Shown: positions 16,869 to 26,175 of the stretch, piece by piece | Numbering within the stretch: the stretch's first letter is position 1 | Layout of the letters: every line of letters begins with the position of its first letter | NCBI RefSeq assembly: GCF_918814755.1 | Contig: NZ_CAKKNT010000002.1 | Coordinates: forward strand, 1 to 64,000 | From: Periweissella ghanensis | GTDB lineage: Bacteria > Bacillota > Bacilli > Lactobacillales > Lactobacillaceae | DNA: 64,000 nt | Direction: 5' to 3' | Translations under genes and position numbers: made by a program | The notes under the pieces: generated by a model | The model's database searches: none | The model's input: the letters and a program-made list of their open reading frames with translations, nothing else | Told to the model about the DNA's origin: nothing

Positions 16869-19370
16869 TTACTTGTTTTTACGTAAAAACCAGAACAAAC
16901 CACTCACAATAACCAAGAGGCCAGCCCCGAGCACTACTAACCACGTTGCTTTTTGTTCATCTGTTTTAGGTAAGATTGTCCCATTAATAGGGCCCCCCGT
17001 TACCGGATTAACGACAACAAATGAATGCGTTTTTGGATCAATTATGCCCGGTTGATTGGTCGTTGGATCAATATATTCCGGTTGCCCATTCGTTGGATCG
17101 ATAATTTGATTACCGTTAGCATCTTTATCAGGAATCAAATTATGGTCGTCATTAGGCGTAACTGGTTGATCATCGGGATTGGTTGGTTCAATATCAGGTA
17201 TCACCGGTTCATCCTTTTTAGGAGTGTGCGTATTAGTAATCGTGAAACTACCATCCGCATTTTTAACCACTTCACTCGTGTAACCAGCAACCGCATTTTC
17301 AGTTACCGTATAATCAATCGGTTGACCATTGTGATATTTATCCAAATCGCTAAAAGTTGCTTGCCAATTTGTTGCGGCAGTTACTTTTTGACTAGCGATA
17401 ATTTTACCTTCAACTACTAAATTAACCGTAATTGCTTGTGGGCGACTACCATCTTGATTATCTTCATCATGCCAATCTTTAATCACTTTTATCTCAGTTA
17501 ATTCCGTTTTGTAACTATTTGTAATAATAATAGTATTGTTATTGTTTAAAACACCATCTTTTTCAACATAGCCTTGTGGCACTGTGACTTCTTTAGCTGA
17601 ATAATTGATTAATTTACCATCACTGTATTTTGGTAAGTTTTGCCAACTTCCCTTCCAGTTATTAGCTGCTGAGAGCGTAATTGGGGCCCCAATTTTTTCA
17701 GTACCATCGTAAAGTTGGACACTAATTTCTTGTGGGCGGGTCCCATCTTGATTACCATTATCATGCCATGATTTAACAACATTAATCGTTGTTAGCGCAG
17801 CGGTGTGATTGTTAGTAATCATATAACCGTTCGTCGCATCGCCCGTAATAACTGAAGCATATCCAGTAGGCACATTGACTTCTTTAACGGTATACGTATT
17901 CGTATCCCCAGCTGATTTTTCAGGTAATTGATCCCACGTAAATGACCAATTATTAGCAGCATTTAAGGTTGCTGGTTTGTTTTGGGCTTGCCCATTCCGG
18001 TAAAGTTGGACTTGAATACTGCTTGGCCGAGTCCCATCTTGATTATTTTGGTCATTCCATGCTTTGGTGACTGAAATACTTGTTTGACCAGGCGTGTACG
18101 TATTAGCAAAATTGATTGACGTTCCTTCATTACCTAAAATTGTTTTGGAAGAATAATTTGGCACACTATCTTCCGTTACAGTGTAAACAATTAATTTCTT
18201 ATTTGCATCGTATTTAGGTAAATCGGTAAATGAGTAAAACCACGTATTAAACGTGTAGGCAGTTTCTGCCGTCACTTGTTTGGTCGCAATTTGTTTACCA
18301 TTGGCTAATAAGTTAACCGTAATTGATTGCGGCCGGACGTTATCAGCATTATACGTGTCATCCCAAATTTTGGCTCCCCGGACGAATGTGGTCGTTTCAC
18401 TGTTACCACCACCACCATTTTTAGGTGTTTGCACATCACGATCAACTTCTTGAATATTTTCACCAGTTAACGCCCCCGCATTTTCATACGTTGCCGAAGC
18501 CCCATTATCGGTCGCGGTAGTTGTGTAGTAAATTACCGCAGTTTTTGAAAAATCACCAAAATTAATATGGAATTTTTGATCACTATCGGTCACGATACTA
18601 CTTGTAGGTACATTACTATCAACCGTATAGTTAGCTTGACCAGGGTCGTGGTTTAAGAATTTTGCGGATACTGAACTTGGATTAAACTTTTGGTTAGGGC
18701 CAACCGTATCTGTGTAAACCCCATTTTTAATATCTTGTTGGGCAAAGTTAATCCGTACCGTCCAGTGAATTGTGGTCGGATCAGCAGGATCGACGTACCC
18801 ACTTTTGGCTAAAACTTCTGCTGCATTCGGCCCACTACTTGGCTTAATGGTCGCTGATGACTTACCACCCTTCCCCCAATCCAGTGGGACGACGGTATTA
18901 TCTTTAACTTTAGAAGCATCCCATTTAACAAAGACATTAAAGTTCCCGGTAATCCCAGTCTGGGCTTCGTCGGCCGCTTCTTGCGTAAAAGTAATCACTA
19001 GTTTGCCAGTTGTTGGATCAGCAATGGCATTCCCAATCGTTTTACCTGATGCATCGACAATTGGAAAGGCGACATTACTGGTCGCATGTAGTTCGGTTGG
19101 GATTGGCACCGTCATTGTGTCGCCAGCCTTAATAGCCGTTCCCTTTGGAATGTTAAAACTCCAGTTAGCTTGCATATTTTCATTAATAAAGAAGCTATCT
19201 TTGGTATTCCCGTTTTGATCTTCTAACTCAGCTTTAGTAATGAATTGGTCCCCCCAATCAGTACCGCCGGCTGCACTAACCGAAGTTTGGGTTAATGTCG
19301 TTAGTGGAATTACTAAAAATGATCCTAGTAATACCAATAAATTAAAAAATGTTATTGCACGTTTAGTCAT
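16869..19370 (-). CDS. LPXTG cell-wall adhesin with four Cna_B repeats
   Basis: An 833-residue surface protein. Order: signal peptide (about 1-34), an adhesive head of SdrG/collagen-binding fold style (about 37-320), a Gly-rich hinge, four Cna_B domains (about 326-427, 429-525, 526-622, 623-716), a Pro/Asp-rich wall-spanning stretch, then the sortase signal LPKTD (800-804), a hydrophobic segment and a KNK tail. Each Cna_B repeat has a lysine near its start (VTKAW-like), an acidic partner in the YTVxE strand and the ITN end, as in domains stabilised by isopeptide bonds. The repeats are lowest-divergence in KxWxDxxNQDGxRP. It starts after AGGAGGG and is monocistronic. Likely binds host or plant extracellular matrix; the ligand is unknown. 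Confidence 0.92.
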   Translation of the reverse strand: MTKRAITFFNLLVLLGSFLVIPLTTLTQTSVSAAGGTDWGDQFITKAELEDQNGNTKDSFFINENMQANWSFNIPKGTAIKAGDTMTVPIPTELHATSNVAFPIVDASGKTIGNAIADPTTGKLVITFTQEAADEAQTGITGNFNVFVKWDASKVKDNTVVPLDWGKGGKSSATIKPSSGPNAAEVLAKSGYVDPADPTTIHWTVRINFAQQDIKNGVYTDTVGPNQKFNPSSVSAKFLNHDPGQANYTVDSNVPTSSIVTDSDQKFHINFGDFSKTAVIYYTTTATDNGASATYENAGALTGENIQEVDRDVQTPKNGGGGNSETTTFVRGAKIWDDTYNADNVRPQSITVNLLANGKQIATKQVTAETAYTFNTWFYSFTDLPKYDANKKLIVYTVTEDSVPNYSSKTILGNEGTSINFANTYTPGQTSISVTKAWNDQNNQDGTRPSSIQVQLYRNGQAQNKPATLNAANNWSFTWDQLPEKSAGDTNTYTVKEVNVPTGYASVITGDATNGYMITNNHTAALTTINVVKSWHDNGNQDGTRPQEISVQLYDGTEKIGAPITLSAANNWKGSWQNLPKYSDGKLINYSAKEVTVPQGYVEKDGVLNNNNTIIITNSYKTELTEIKVIKDWHDEDNQDGSRPQAITVNLVVEGKIIASQKVTAATNWQATFSDLDKYHNGQPIDYTVTENAVAGYTSEVVKNADGSFTITNTHTPKKDEPVIPDIEPTNPDDQPVTPNDDHNLIPDKDANGNQIIDPTNGQPEYIDPTTNQPGIIDPKTHSFVVVNPVTGGPINGTILPKTDEQKATWLVVLGAGLLVIVSGLFWFLRKNK

Positions 19371-19494
19371 TGGCAGTTCCCTCCTGTACTTTGCTCAATT
19401 AACTTAAGTTCTAAAAAAATTAATATTCCTATTAATTAGGTCAAATATAACATAATTCATCTCACTTTATTTTTTATTTATTTCAAAATCAATA

Positions 19495-19532
19495 AAAAAA
19501 GCTCGGCGATATCAACACACCGAACTTTTTTA
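19495..19532 (-). terminator. Terminator of the aro operon
   Basis: An A run and GCTCGG pair with CCGAaC and a T run around a 13-base loop, ten bases past the aroE stop. Confidence 0.72.
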
Positions 19533-19541
19533 TAATCAAAC

Positions 19542-20339
19542 CTATAACGCCGCTTGCATGGCTGTAATATCAGCTGCTTGTTGCTGCCAAATTGTAAAAC
19601 TAAGCGCCCCTTGCATCACCAACATTGGCAAGCCCCCCATCGTCGCATGCTGTGTGGCGCTAGCGTACGTCAAAAATTGGGTTTGTCCATGTTTGTATAC
19701 TAAATCAATGACTAATGCGCTAGGTTTTAGCCCGGTAAAGTCAGCCAAGGTTAGCACACTGACATTATCATGCAAGCCAACACTAGTAGCATTAATCAAG
19801 ATATCAATCTCCGCCAATTGGGCTGGCAAAGTTGTTAATGGCTGTAATTCAAGTTTAAATAATGCTTGTAAACTAGCTTGATGCTCACCAAAACTTGCAC
19901 TCTCACGGTTAAACACACATACGTCAACATTGGCTGGCGCTGCCCCAATTATGGCTTTTGCCGCCCCACCGGCCCCAATTACGGCCACCTTACTACCAAC
20001 TGGAATTTGCGGTAAACTATCCCAAAAACCAGCCCCATCGGTTGAATAGCCAATTAATTTACCAGCAACATTCTTAACCGTATTGACCGCTTGAATCGTT
20101 GCTGCCGATGCATCAAGTTCATCTAGCAATGGGATAATGGCTTGCTTAAATGGCGTCGTGACATTAAAGCCCGCCACGTTATTTGTCCGTAAACGCGTTA
20201 TAATTTGCGCAAGTTCTTCACCCGGTTCATTTAGTAACGTATACGTTGCCGAGATGCCCGCTTGTTTCAGCGCGGCGGTTTGCATTTGCGGTGATTTTGA
20301 ATGATTAATGGGATCGCCAATTAAACCATATTTATCCAT
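19542..20339 (-). CDS. aroE: Shikimate dehydrogenase
   Basis: A 265-residue enzyme (EC 1.1.1.25) reducing 3-dehydroshikimate to shikimate with NADPH. The start YGLIGDPINHSKSPQMQ is the substrate-binding motif, NVTTPFK contains the catalytic lysine, and GAGGAAKAI is the nucleotide-binding loop. I use ATG 20339 (MDKYGLIG) rather than the 14-residue longer frame: it follows GAGGA and overlaps the aroK stop codon by 8 bases, indicating translational coupling. It is last in aroC-aroA-aroK-aroE. NATSVG and the end MLVMQGALSF are also typical. Confidence 0.92.
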   Translation of the reverse strand: MDKYGLIGDPINHSKSPQMQTAALKQAGISATYTLLNEPGEELAQIITRLRTNNVAGFNVTTPFKQAIIPLLDELDASAATIQAVNTVKNVAGKLIGYSTDGAGFWDSLPQIPVGSKVAVIGAGGAAKAIIGAAPANVDVCVFNRESASFGEHQASLQALFKLELQPLTTLPAQLAEIDILINATSVGLHDNVSVLTLADFTGLKPSALVIDLVYKHGQTQFLTYASATQHATMGGLPMLVMQGALSFTIWQQQAADITAMQAAL

Positions 20340-20853
20340 GAATGGGTTCCTCGTCAAGTTTGCTAATAATTTGCGCGACAATCGCTGCCGGGATTAAGCC
20401 GTTAGTGTTAATCGTTAAATTGGCCACGCTTTGATAATGGGCTTGCCGCGTTTGCCATAATTCATGTAAGCCATGCGCGGTTAACTTGGTCATTAATGGC
20501 CGCGGGTGGCTATCACCTTTTAAGCGCCCGATATTAACGGCAAAATCACTCGCTAAATACACAACGTAAAAATCACTCGTTTGCATGATTTCTCGACTCG
20601 TTGGTAACGTTAAGACCCCACCACCACTACTAATGACGGCTTGGGGTTGTTGTAATTGCGTTTTTAAAATTTGTTGTTCGACTTGGCGGAATTGAGCTTC
20701 CGAAAATTGGTGCATATACGCTCCCGGCGTGTATCCAGTCACCGTATTAAATTCCGCATCCAAATCAATAAATGGTTGCGCTAAGGTATTGGCTAACAAT
20801 TGACCAACTGTCGTTTTACCGACCCCCATAAAGCCAACTAATATAATTTGCAT
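20332..20853 (-). CDS. aroK: Shikimate kinase
   Basis: A 173-residue kinase (EC 2.7.1.71) phosphorylating shikimate at the 3-hydroxyl. P-loop GFMGVGKTT at 7-15, the DLD substrate motif at about 31-33, and the SSGGGVL loop near 79 are present. It starts after TAGGAG, 8 bases past aroA, and its end overlaps aroE by 8 bases. It is third in the operon. Confidence 0.92.
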   Translation of the reverse strand: MQIILVGFMGVGKTTVGQLLANTLAQPFIDLDAEFNTVTGYTPGAYMHQFSEAQFRQVEQQILKTQLQQPQAVISSGGGVLTLPTSREIMQTSDFYVVYLASDFAVNIGRLKGDSHPRPLMTKLTAHGLHELWQTRQAHYQSVANLTINTNGLIPAAIVAQIISKLDEEPIHG

Positions 20854-20861
20854 TGTTACTC

Positions 20862-22160
20862 CTATGCTTGTTGCGTTAAATGTTCTAAATCTTCAAAAAA
20901 TGTTGGATAAGAGATCACAACACTCTCTGGATCAACTAAGTTAACTTCGCCAGCCGTAATTAAAGCCGCAATACTTAACATCATCGCAATCCGGTGATCA
21001 CCATGGCCATCAACCGTCGTCGGTGCCGCTACCGCTAAATTAGTTGGGCCATTAATGATAAAACCATCATAAGTGGCAGTAATATCAGCACCCAGTTTTT
21101 TTAATTCCGTCGTGACCGTCGTAATGCGGTTCGTTTCTTTGACCGCTAATTCTTGGGCGCCACTAATAATTGTTTGTCCGTTGGCTTGGGTTGCGGCTAA
21201 CGCAATAATTGGTAATTCATCAATCATCGTTGGGACATCAGCTGCGGTAATTTTTACGGGCTGCAAGCTTGGTTGGGCCATAATTTCTAGATTCGCCATG
21301 GGCTCGGCGGCGGCAATCGTTTGCTGCTTAATTGTCGCGCCCATTTGGTTTAAAACCTTTAAAATACCGGCCCGGGTCTGATTTACATTAACTTTTGTTA
21401 GTTTTATAACACTTTTTGGGACAATTGTACCCGCCACTAACCAAAAAGCAGCTGCGGATATATCAGCTGGGACTTCAATTTCAGTCGCTTGAAGTTTTTG
21501 ACCGTCGGGAATAGTGAATGTGTTATCCACTTGTTCAAGGGTCACCCCAAAGGCGGGTAACATCTGCTCGGTATGATCACGGGTGCCAAAATCATCAGTA
21601 ATTGTCGTTGCCACCCCAGCGACTAGCCCGGCTAACAGGACCGTATTTTTGACTTGAGCTGAGCCAAGCGGCAACGTGAATTTAATTGGTTGGGCTTGAA
21701 TACCACGGCTAATTGTTAATGGTAAATGACCATCGACACTTTGAATTTCGGCACCTAAATTCGTTAATGGCGTAATAATCCGTTGCATCGGCCGCGTTGA
21801 TAAACTAGCATCCCCGGTCATTGTCACCGGTAAATCTAACCCGGCAAACACCCCGGCTAGCAAGCGCGTCGACGTACCTGAATTTCCCATATCCAAAACT
21901 AAATTTTCGGGACGTGCAAAATTAGCCATCCCGGGACTATCAACCACAATTGTGCCAGCTGCTTGAACCGTAAATTTAACGCCTAATGATCGTAAAGCAT
22001 TCATTGTGCTCGTGATATCAGCTGACGCTAGTGGTTGCTTAATATATGTCTGCCCTTGAGCTAATGAACCTAAAATTAACGCACGGTGCGTAATACTTTT
22101 ATCACTTGGTCCACGTAAGGAACCACTTAACCCATTTACGGCGTGCCTTAATTTTTGCAT
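20862..22160 (-). CDS. aroA: EPSP synthase (3-phosphoshikimate 1-carboxyvinyltransferase)
   Basis: A 432-residue enzyme (EC 2.5.1.19) that condenses shikimate 3-phosphate with phosphoenolpyruvate. Conserved features include GPSDKSITHRA (K21), the DMGNSGTSTRLLAG loop near 90 and KETNRI and DGHGDHRIAM towards the end. The LGNAGT loop reads MGNSGTS here; Ser in place of the usual Ala suggests a class II-like enzyme. It starts after AGGAG, 13 bases past aroC. Confidence 0.93.
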   Translation of the reverse strand: MQKLRHAVNGLSGSLRGPSDKSITHRALILGSLAQGQTYIKQPLASADITSTMNALRSLGVKFTVQAAGTIVVDSPGMANFARPENLVLDMGNSGTSTRLLAGVFAGLDLPVTMTGDASLSTRPMQRIITPLTNLGAEIQSVDGHLPLTISRGIQAQPIKFTLPLGSAQVKNTVLLAGLVAGVATTITDDFGTRDHTEQMLPAFGVTLEQVDNTFTIPDGQKLQATEIEVPADISAAAFWLVAGTIVPKSVIKLTKVNVNQTRAGILKVLNQMGATIKQQTIAAAEPMANLEIMAQPSLQPVKITAADVPTMIDELPIIALAATQANGQTIISGAQELAVKETNRITTVTTELKKLGADITATYDGFIINGPTNLAVAAPTTVDGHGDHRIAMMLSIAALITAGEVNLVDPESVVISYPTFFEDLEHLTQQA

Positions 22161-22173
22161 GCTTGTATTTCTC

Positions 22174-23352
22174 CTAAAAGTTTTTGATTTCAGCCCGATA
22201 AGCTGTTAATTGTTCTTGTAACCGCGCCAAATTGTCCGTATCAAATTTATCTAAAATGGCCTTAGCTAATTCAATCGCTACCATATGTTCGGCAATTACT
22301 GCCGCGGCCGTGACCGCTGTTGTATCAGAACGTTCAATACTGGCTTTATGTTCCGTGTGCGTATCAATATCAACGGAGCGCATTGGCCGATATAACGTTG
22401 GAATTGGTTTAACAACACCGCGGACAACAATCATTTCACCAGTGGTCATCCCACCTTCAAAGCCACCCATATTATCAGTAGCCCGGTAAAATCCTTGTTC
22501 TTCACTCCATAAAATTTCATCCATTACTTGGCTACCGAATAATTGCACATGATCAAAAGCTTCCCCAAAATCAACAGCTTTAAAAGCATTGATGCCAACA
22601 ATTGCGCGGGCGATTTTAGCATCTAACTTCGTATCAGCACTAACATATGATCCCAATCCTGCTGGAACACCGGTCGCTAAGACTTGGACCATCCCTCCAA
22701 CCGTGTCACGATTACGTTTGGTCTCATCAATCAAAGCTTGCATTTTGGCATCCGTTTTGGCATCTAGGGCCCGGGTTGCAAAACTTTCAGTTACTTGGCG
22801 CACTTCATCCAATGATTGATATTGAGTTAACACTTGAGCATCCCCTTTAACCGGGCCGACACTTAAAACAAAGCCATGAACATCAATCCCTAATTCCCGT
22901 AATAATTTTTTAGCAACCGCCCCAACGGCAACACGCATTACCGTTTCACGTGCTGATGACCGTTCTAAAACATTACGTAAATCGGCTTGGTGGCGATACT
23001 TCATTCCCCCAATTAAATCGGCATGCCCCGGCCGTGGTCGTAACACTTTACGTAGCGTATTTTCAGGTGTAGCTGGTTCATCTGGAGCCATAATAGCCGT
23101 CCAGTTATTATGATCATCATTATGTACATTCAGCGTAATTGGCGAACCTAATGTCATTTGGTGGCGAATCCCTGACATGAAGGTCACTGTATCAAATTCA
23201 ATTAATTGCCGGCCCCCACGCCCATAAGCATGTTGGCGGCGTGCCAATTCCTGATTCACCTCTGCACTAGTAATCGGTAAGCCTGCTGGAATTCCTTCAA
23301 TAATCGCAATTTCTTCTGGTCCGTGACTTTCACCCGCCGTTGTATATCGCAT
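22174..23352 (-). CDS. aroC: Chorismate synthase
   Basis: A 392-residue enzyme (EC 4.2.3.5) making chorismate from EPSP with reduced FMN as cofactor. Signatures GESHGPE near the start, RPGHADLIGGMKY, SSARETVMRVAVGA and DNMGGFEGGMTTGE are all present. It starts after AAGGAG and is the first gene of aroC-aroA-aroK-aroE. The earlier steps (DAHP synthase, aroB, aroD) are not in the window. Chorismate would feed menF at 37-38 kb as well as aromatic amino acids. An unusually long dyad lies 78 bases upstream. Confidence 0.95.
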   Translation of the reverse strand: MRYTTAGESHGPEEIAIIEGIPAGLPITSAEVNQELARRQHAYGRGGRQLIEFDTVTFMSGIRHQMTLGSPITLNVHNDDHNNWTAIMAPDEPATPENTLRKVLRPRPGHADLIGGMKYRHQADLRNVLERSSARETVMRVAVGAVAKKLLRELGIDVHGFVLSVGPVKGDAQVLTQYQSLDEVRQVTESFATRALDAKTDAKMQALIDETKRNRDTVGGMVQVLATGVPAGLGSYVSADTKLDAKIARAIVGINAFKAVDFGEAFDHVQLFGSQVMDEILWSEEQGFYRATDNMGGFEGGMTTGEMIVVRGVVKPIPTLYRPMRSVDIDTHTEHKASIERSDTTAVTAAAVIAEHMVAIELAKAILDKFDTDNLARLQEQLTAYRAEIKNF

Positions 23353-23429
23353 AATGTTCTCCTTAATCCGTGTCTCTTTGGTTACTAATTATAACAAATT
23401 GTGAAACTTATTTGGCAGCCCGCTAGTTA

Positions 23430-23460
23430 GATATTAGTAATAATTATTATTACCGATATC
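23430..23460. promoter_or_regulatory. 31-bp dyad upstream of aroC
   Basis: A near-perfect palindrome centred on T23445: GTAATAAT-T-ATTATTAC (23437-23453) inside flanking GATAT/ATATC arms, with two mismatched pairs. It lies between the aroC promoter region and the upstream terminator and is a good operator candidate for the aro operon. It has some likeness to a Zur box core (GTAAT/ATTAC) but the spacing differs. Confidence 0.5.
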
Positions 23461-23473
23461 TGTTAGCCAAAAC

Positions 23474-23580
23474 GTGCTCTGCGGGTCAGCCATCTAGGCG
23501 TATACAAAAAAATTCCCTGGTGCGTTGCACCAAGGAATTTTTTCTAGTACGCTACGATGTCTAACCGACCCGCAGAGCAC
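23474..23580 (-). terminator. Nested-palindrome terminator
   Basis: Outer arms GTGCTCTGCGGGTC (23474-23487) and GACCCGCAGAGCAC (23567-23580) are perfect 14-bp inverted repeats. Inside, imperfect arms enclose a terminator hairpin AAATTCCCTGGTGC/GCACCAAGGAATTT with a T run. It follows the APC permease stop. The architecture matches the repeat family elsewhere but the arm sequences differ. Confidence 0.8.
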
Positions 23581-23588
23581 TCTTTATT

Positions 23589-25073
23589 TTATAACTTACC
23601 ATGCTTCTTCTCAGCAATTTCAAACATAATCCAAGCCATCAATCCAAAGACGATTGGGCCAGCTAATGTCCAAATACCACTGAAGTAGTCATGTTGTTGG
23701 AATGGTTGAATAATTGTTAAACCAATTGAAACCACAATCAAAGCATCAGTAATGATTGTAACAATCCAAGTTGAAGCGTGTGATTTATAGAAAACAAATG
23801 GACGTTCAATATCCTTTAATTTCTTGAAGAATGGGAAAGCTAATACCAAGAATACATATGGAAGTGATGATGCCACATTACCCATGTTAGTTAACACAAG
23901 GTAAAGTTGTGCAGCATTTTTACCACCAAATGAAATTAAAAGTACAAGGACCGCAACGATGATTGCTTGTGCCCAAACGGCTGCAGCTGGCACACCGTGC
24001 TTGTTTAATTCAGTAATCTTCTTAGGCCATACTTTAGCAGGTGTTCCCAAGATAAATGACTTCAATGGCGCAAACGTCAAGACGAAGAATGAACCCATGT
24101 AAGCCAAGAACATTGAAATACCAGCAAAACGAGCAAAGAAGTTACCCATCGTTACCATACCACCGTGTGATAATCCAAGTACGCTACCAAATTGGTAACC
24201 CAAGTTGTTCATCAAGACATACACGATGTTACCCAAGTTAGCCGCTTTATCGTGACTTAAGTCAGTCCAGTTAGTAGTGGCACCCCATAAAAGAATTGAA
24301 AGAGCGTAACCAATCCCGATAATAGCTGTGGCAAAGATAGTTGCCTTAGGATAGTTCTTTTCAGCGTGCTCAACATCATCAATGATCCCACCCATTTGTT
24401 CCAATCCAGCATACGCAAAGATGGCGTAAAGGGCAAAGGCAATCATTTCTGGCACGGTGTTAAAGCCAGGCGCCGTTGATACGATAAATGATTTAGCATG
24501 AATTGGTTCGGCGAAGTGGCCACCGTGTGCAAAGACAACGATTAATGAAATCACTAATAAGATTCCGTTCAAGGCCATAACAGCGGTACCACCAACCGCA
24601 GAAATGCGTGAAATTGATTTAACCCCGTTTGTAACAAAGAATGCTACTACAAGGACAAACAAGACCGCTAAGATTCCGATTGTTTTACCACTACCAAGAC
24701 CGAAAAGTGACCATGAACCAGTTGTATCATGACCAGAAATCAAAGTTGCTAATGGAATCCACACTTTTTGTGAGATTGTAATCATCCAGATAATCCAAGA
24801 TGCCAACCCAATAAAAGTAACGATAAATGAAACTTTTTTACCCAATGAACGTTCCATCCATGAATAAATACCACCCTTAGCCTCTTTCAATGCTGAACCA
24901 TATTCGGCATACATCATTGAAGTTGGTAAGAAGAATAAGATCGCACCCAAGATATACCAAATAATTGAAGCATATCCCATTTGTTCAAATGCAATTGGAC
25001 CATTGGCAAAACCAAAGATCGTCGTAAACATCATCAACACAAGGGCACCTAAACCAATACGTTTTTTGTCCAT
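23589..25073 (-). CDS. APC-family permease, YjeM/glutamate-GABA-antiporter-like
   Basis: A 494-residue transporter with about 12-14 membrane segments. It has TTIFGFANGPIAFEQMGYAS at the start and FAYAGLEQMGGIIDDVEHAE mid-protein, both typical of the YjeM/GadC branch of the APC superfamily, distinct from the AAT-type permeases at 11-14 kb. The gene is monocistronic, ends in a nested-palindrome terminator and is divergent from an aquaporin. No decarboxylase or glutaminase gene is adjacent, so the antiporter role in acid resistance is only a possibility. Confidence 0.78.
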   Translation of the reverse strand: MDKKRIGLGALVLMMFTTIFGFANGPIAFEQMGYASIIWYILGAILFFLPTSMMYAEYGSALKEAKGGIYSWMERSLGKKVSFIVTFIGLASWIIWMITISQKVWIPLATLISGHDTTGSWSLFGLGSGKTIGILAVLFVLVVAFFVTNGVKSISRISAVGGTAVMALNGILLVISLIVVFAHGGHFAEPIHAKSFIVSTAPGFNTVPEMIAFALYAIFAYAGLEQMGGIIDDVEHAEKNYPKATIFATAIIGIGYALSILLWGATTNWTDLSHDKAANLGNIVYVLMNNLGYQFGSVLGLSHGGMVTMGNFFARFAGISMFLAYMGSFFVLTFAPLKSFILGTPAKVWPKKITELNKHGVPAAAVWAQAIIVAVLVLLISFGGKNAAQLYLVLTNMGNVASSLPYVFLVLAFPFFKKLKDIERPFVFYKSHASTWIVTIITDALIVVSIGLTIIQPFQQHDYFSGIWTLAGPIVFGLMAWIMFEIAEKKHGKL

Positions 25074-25166
25074 ATGTTTATTTACTCCTTAACATACATA
25101 TATAATTGTGAAAAACAATATGATAATATTACTCTTTTTTCTAACCTAACGTAAACACAAACCATT

Positions 25167-25266
25167 AAATAGCCTTAATTCGTGGCTATTTATATCAAAA
25201 ATTTAATCATTGTTAACATTTAATGTTAGTTGCATTTGTATTTTCTAATGAAAAAGGACAAATGCA
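25167..25266. promoter_or_regulatory. Three dyads in the permease/aquaporin divergent region
   Basis: Perfect inverted repeats AAATAGCC/GGCTATTT (25167-25174, 25184-25191), TAACAT-TTA-ATGTTA (25214-25228) and TGCATTTGT/ACAAATGCA (25231-25239, 25258-25266) lie between the two divergent starts. They are operator-like; no local regulator gene is seen. Confidence 0.4.
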
Positions 25267-25335
25267 CAATCTTTATCGATTTATGGTAAAATTAAAAACG
25301 CAATCATAAAATATATTATTCTAGGGAGAATTAAC

Positions 25336-26001
25336 ATGCGCAAATATTTCGCAGAATTTATGGGTACATTTATGCTCGTCTTTATTGGTACGAGTGTCGT
25401 TACAATCGGTAACACTACTGCTACGCCAGTTGGACCATTAGGTATTGGGATGGCATTTGGTTTAGTAATTACTATCATGGCCATTACTGTTGGTGGTATT
25501 TCAGGTGGTCACTTTAACCCCGCTGTTACTTTAGCAATGGTGATTAACCGTCGTCTTGATATGCGTGAAGGTTTATTCTACGTTGTCTCACAATTCATCG
25601 GTGGGATTGTTGGTGCCGGTGTCGTTTCATTATTAGTTCGTGCCATGCACTTACCTGTTCACATGCTTGGTCAAACTGATTTCCCAAAAATTACAAGTAT
25701 CGATGCTTTCTTCGTTGAAACATTAGCAACTTTCATTTTTGTCTTCGTTATCGTAACAGTTACTAGCCAACGTTTTGGTAACCCTCAATTGGCACCATTT
25801 GCCATTGGTCTTACGCTTGCTATTCTTATCATGGCAACCCTTAACTTAACTGGCGCTTCATTGAACCCAGCCCGTAGTTTTGGTCCTGCTATCTTAGCCG
25901 GTGGTTCAGCTTTATCACACTACTGGGTATACTTAGTTGCGCCATTACTTGGTGGTGCAATTGCCTCATTTGTTGGTATTTTAATGGGTGCTGAAAAATA
26001 A
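25336..26001 (+). CDS. Aquaporin (AqpZ-like MIP channel)
   Basis: A 221-residue MIP-family channel with six membrane segments and both intact NPA boxes: HFNPAVT (N61) and SLNPARS (N177) with the selectivity arginine R180. Short length and the residues after the second box (NPARSFGPAI, no Asp after Arg) point to a water channel rather than a glycerol facilitator. It starts after AGGGAG, is monocistronic and is followed by its own terminator. It likely handles osmotic water flux. Confidence 0.87.
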   Translation: MRKYFAEFMGTFMLVFIGTSVVTIGNTTATPVGPLGIGMAFGLVITIMAITVGGISGGHFNPAVTLAMVINRRLDMREGLFYVVSQFIGGIVGAGVVSLLVRAMHLPVHMLGQTDFPKITSIDAFFVETLATFIFVFVIVTVTSQRFGNPQLAPFAIGLTLAILIMATLNLTGASLNPARSFGPAILAGGSALSHYWVYLVAPLLGGAIASFVGILMGAEK

Positions 26002-26005
26002 TTTT

Positions 26006-26034
26006 AAAAAGACTGAATTTTTCAGTCTTTTTTT
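26006..26034 (+). terminator. Terminator of the aquaporin gene
   Basis: AAAAAGACTGAA pairs with TTCAGTCTTTTT over a 2-4 base loop, followed by more T, five bases past the stop codon. Confidence 0.85.
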
Positions 26035-26175
26035 GTGAGAGCATGACAGCAGTCGGGTAATATCGAGAAATATACTAAATAACCGTCTTGAAGAATTATC
26101 TTCGTGGCGGTTATTTTTGTATTTGGAGGATATCGGACTACTGGGAAGCGTTTTGATAGAACGTGCCAGTAACCG
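26035..26175. repeat. Intergenic nested-palindrome repeat, copy D (inverted)
   Basis: In the opposite orientation to copies A-C: it begins with GAGCATGACAGCAGTCGGG, then TATCGAGAAATATACTAAA, a central hairpin AATAACCG...CGGTTATT, and GGATATCGGACTACTGG followed by GAAGCGTTTTGATAGAACG. It is more diverged than A, B and C. It lies between two plus-strand genes. The remaining 26176-26316 is AT-rich leader of the next gene. Confidence 0.75.
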
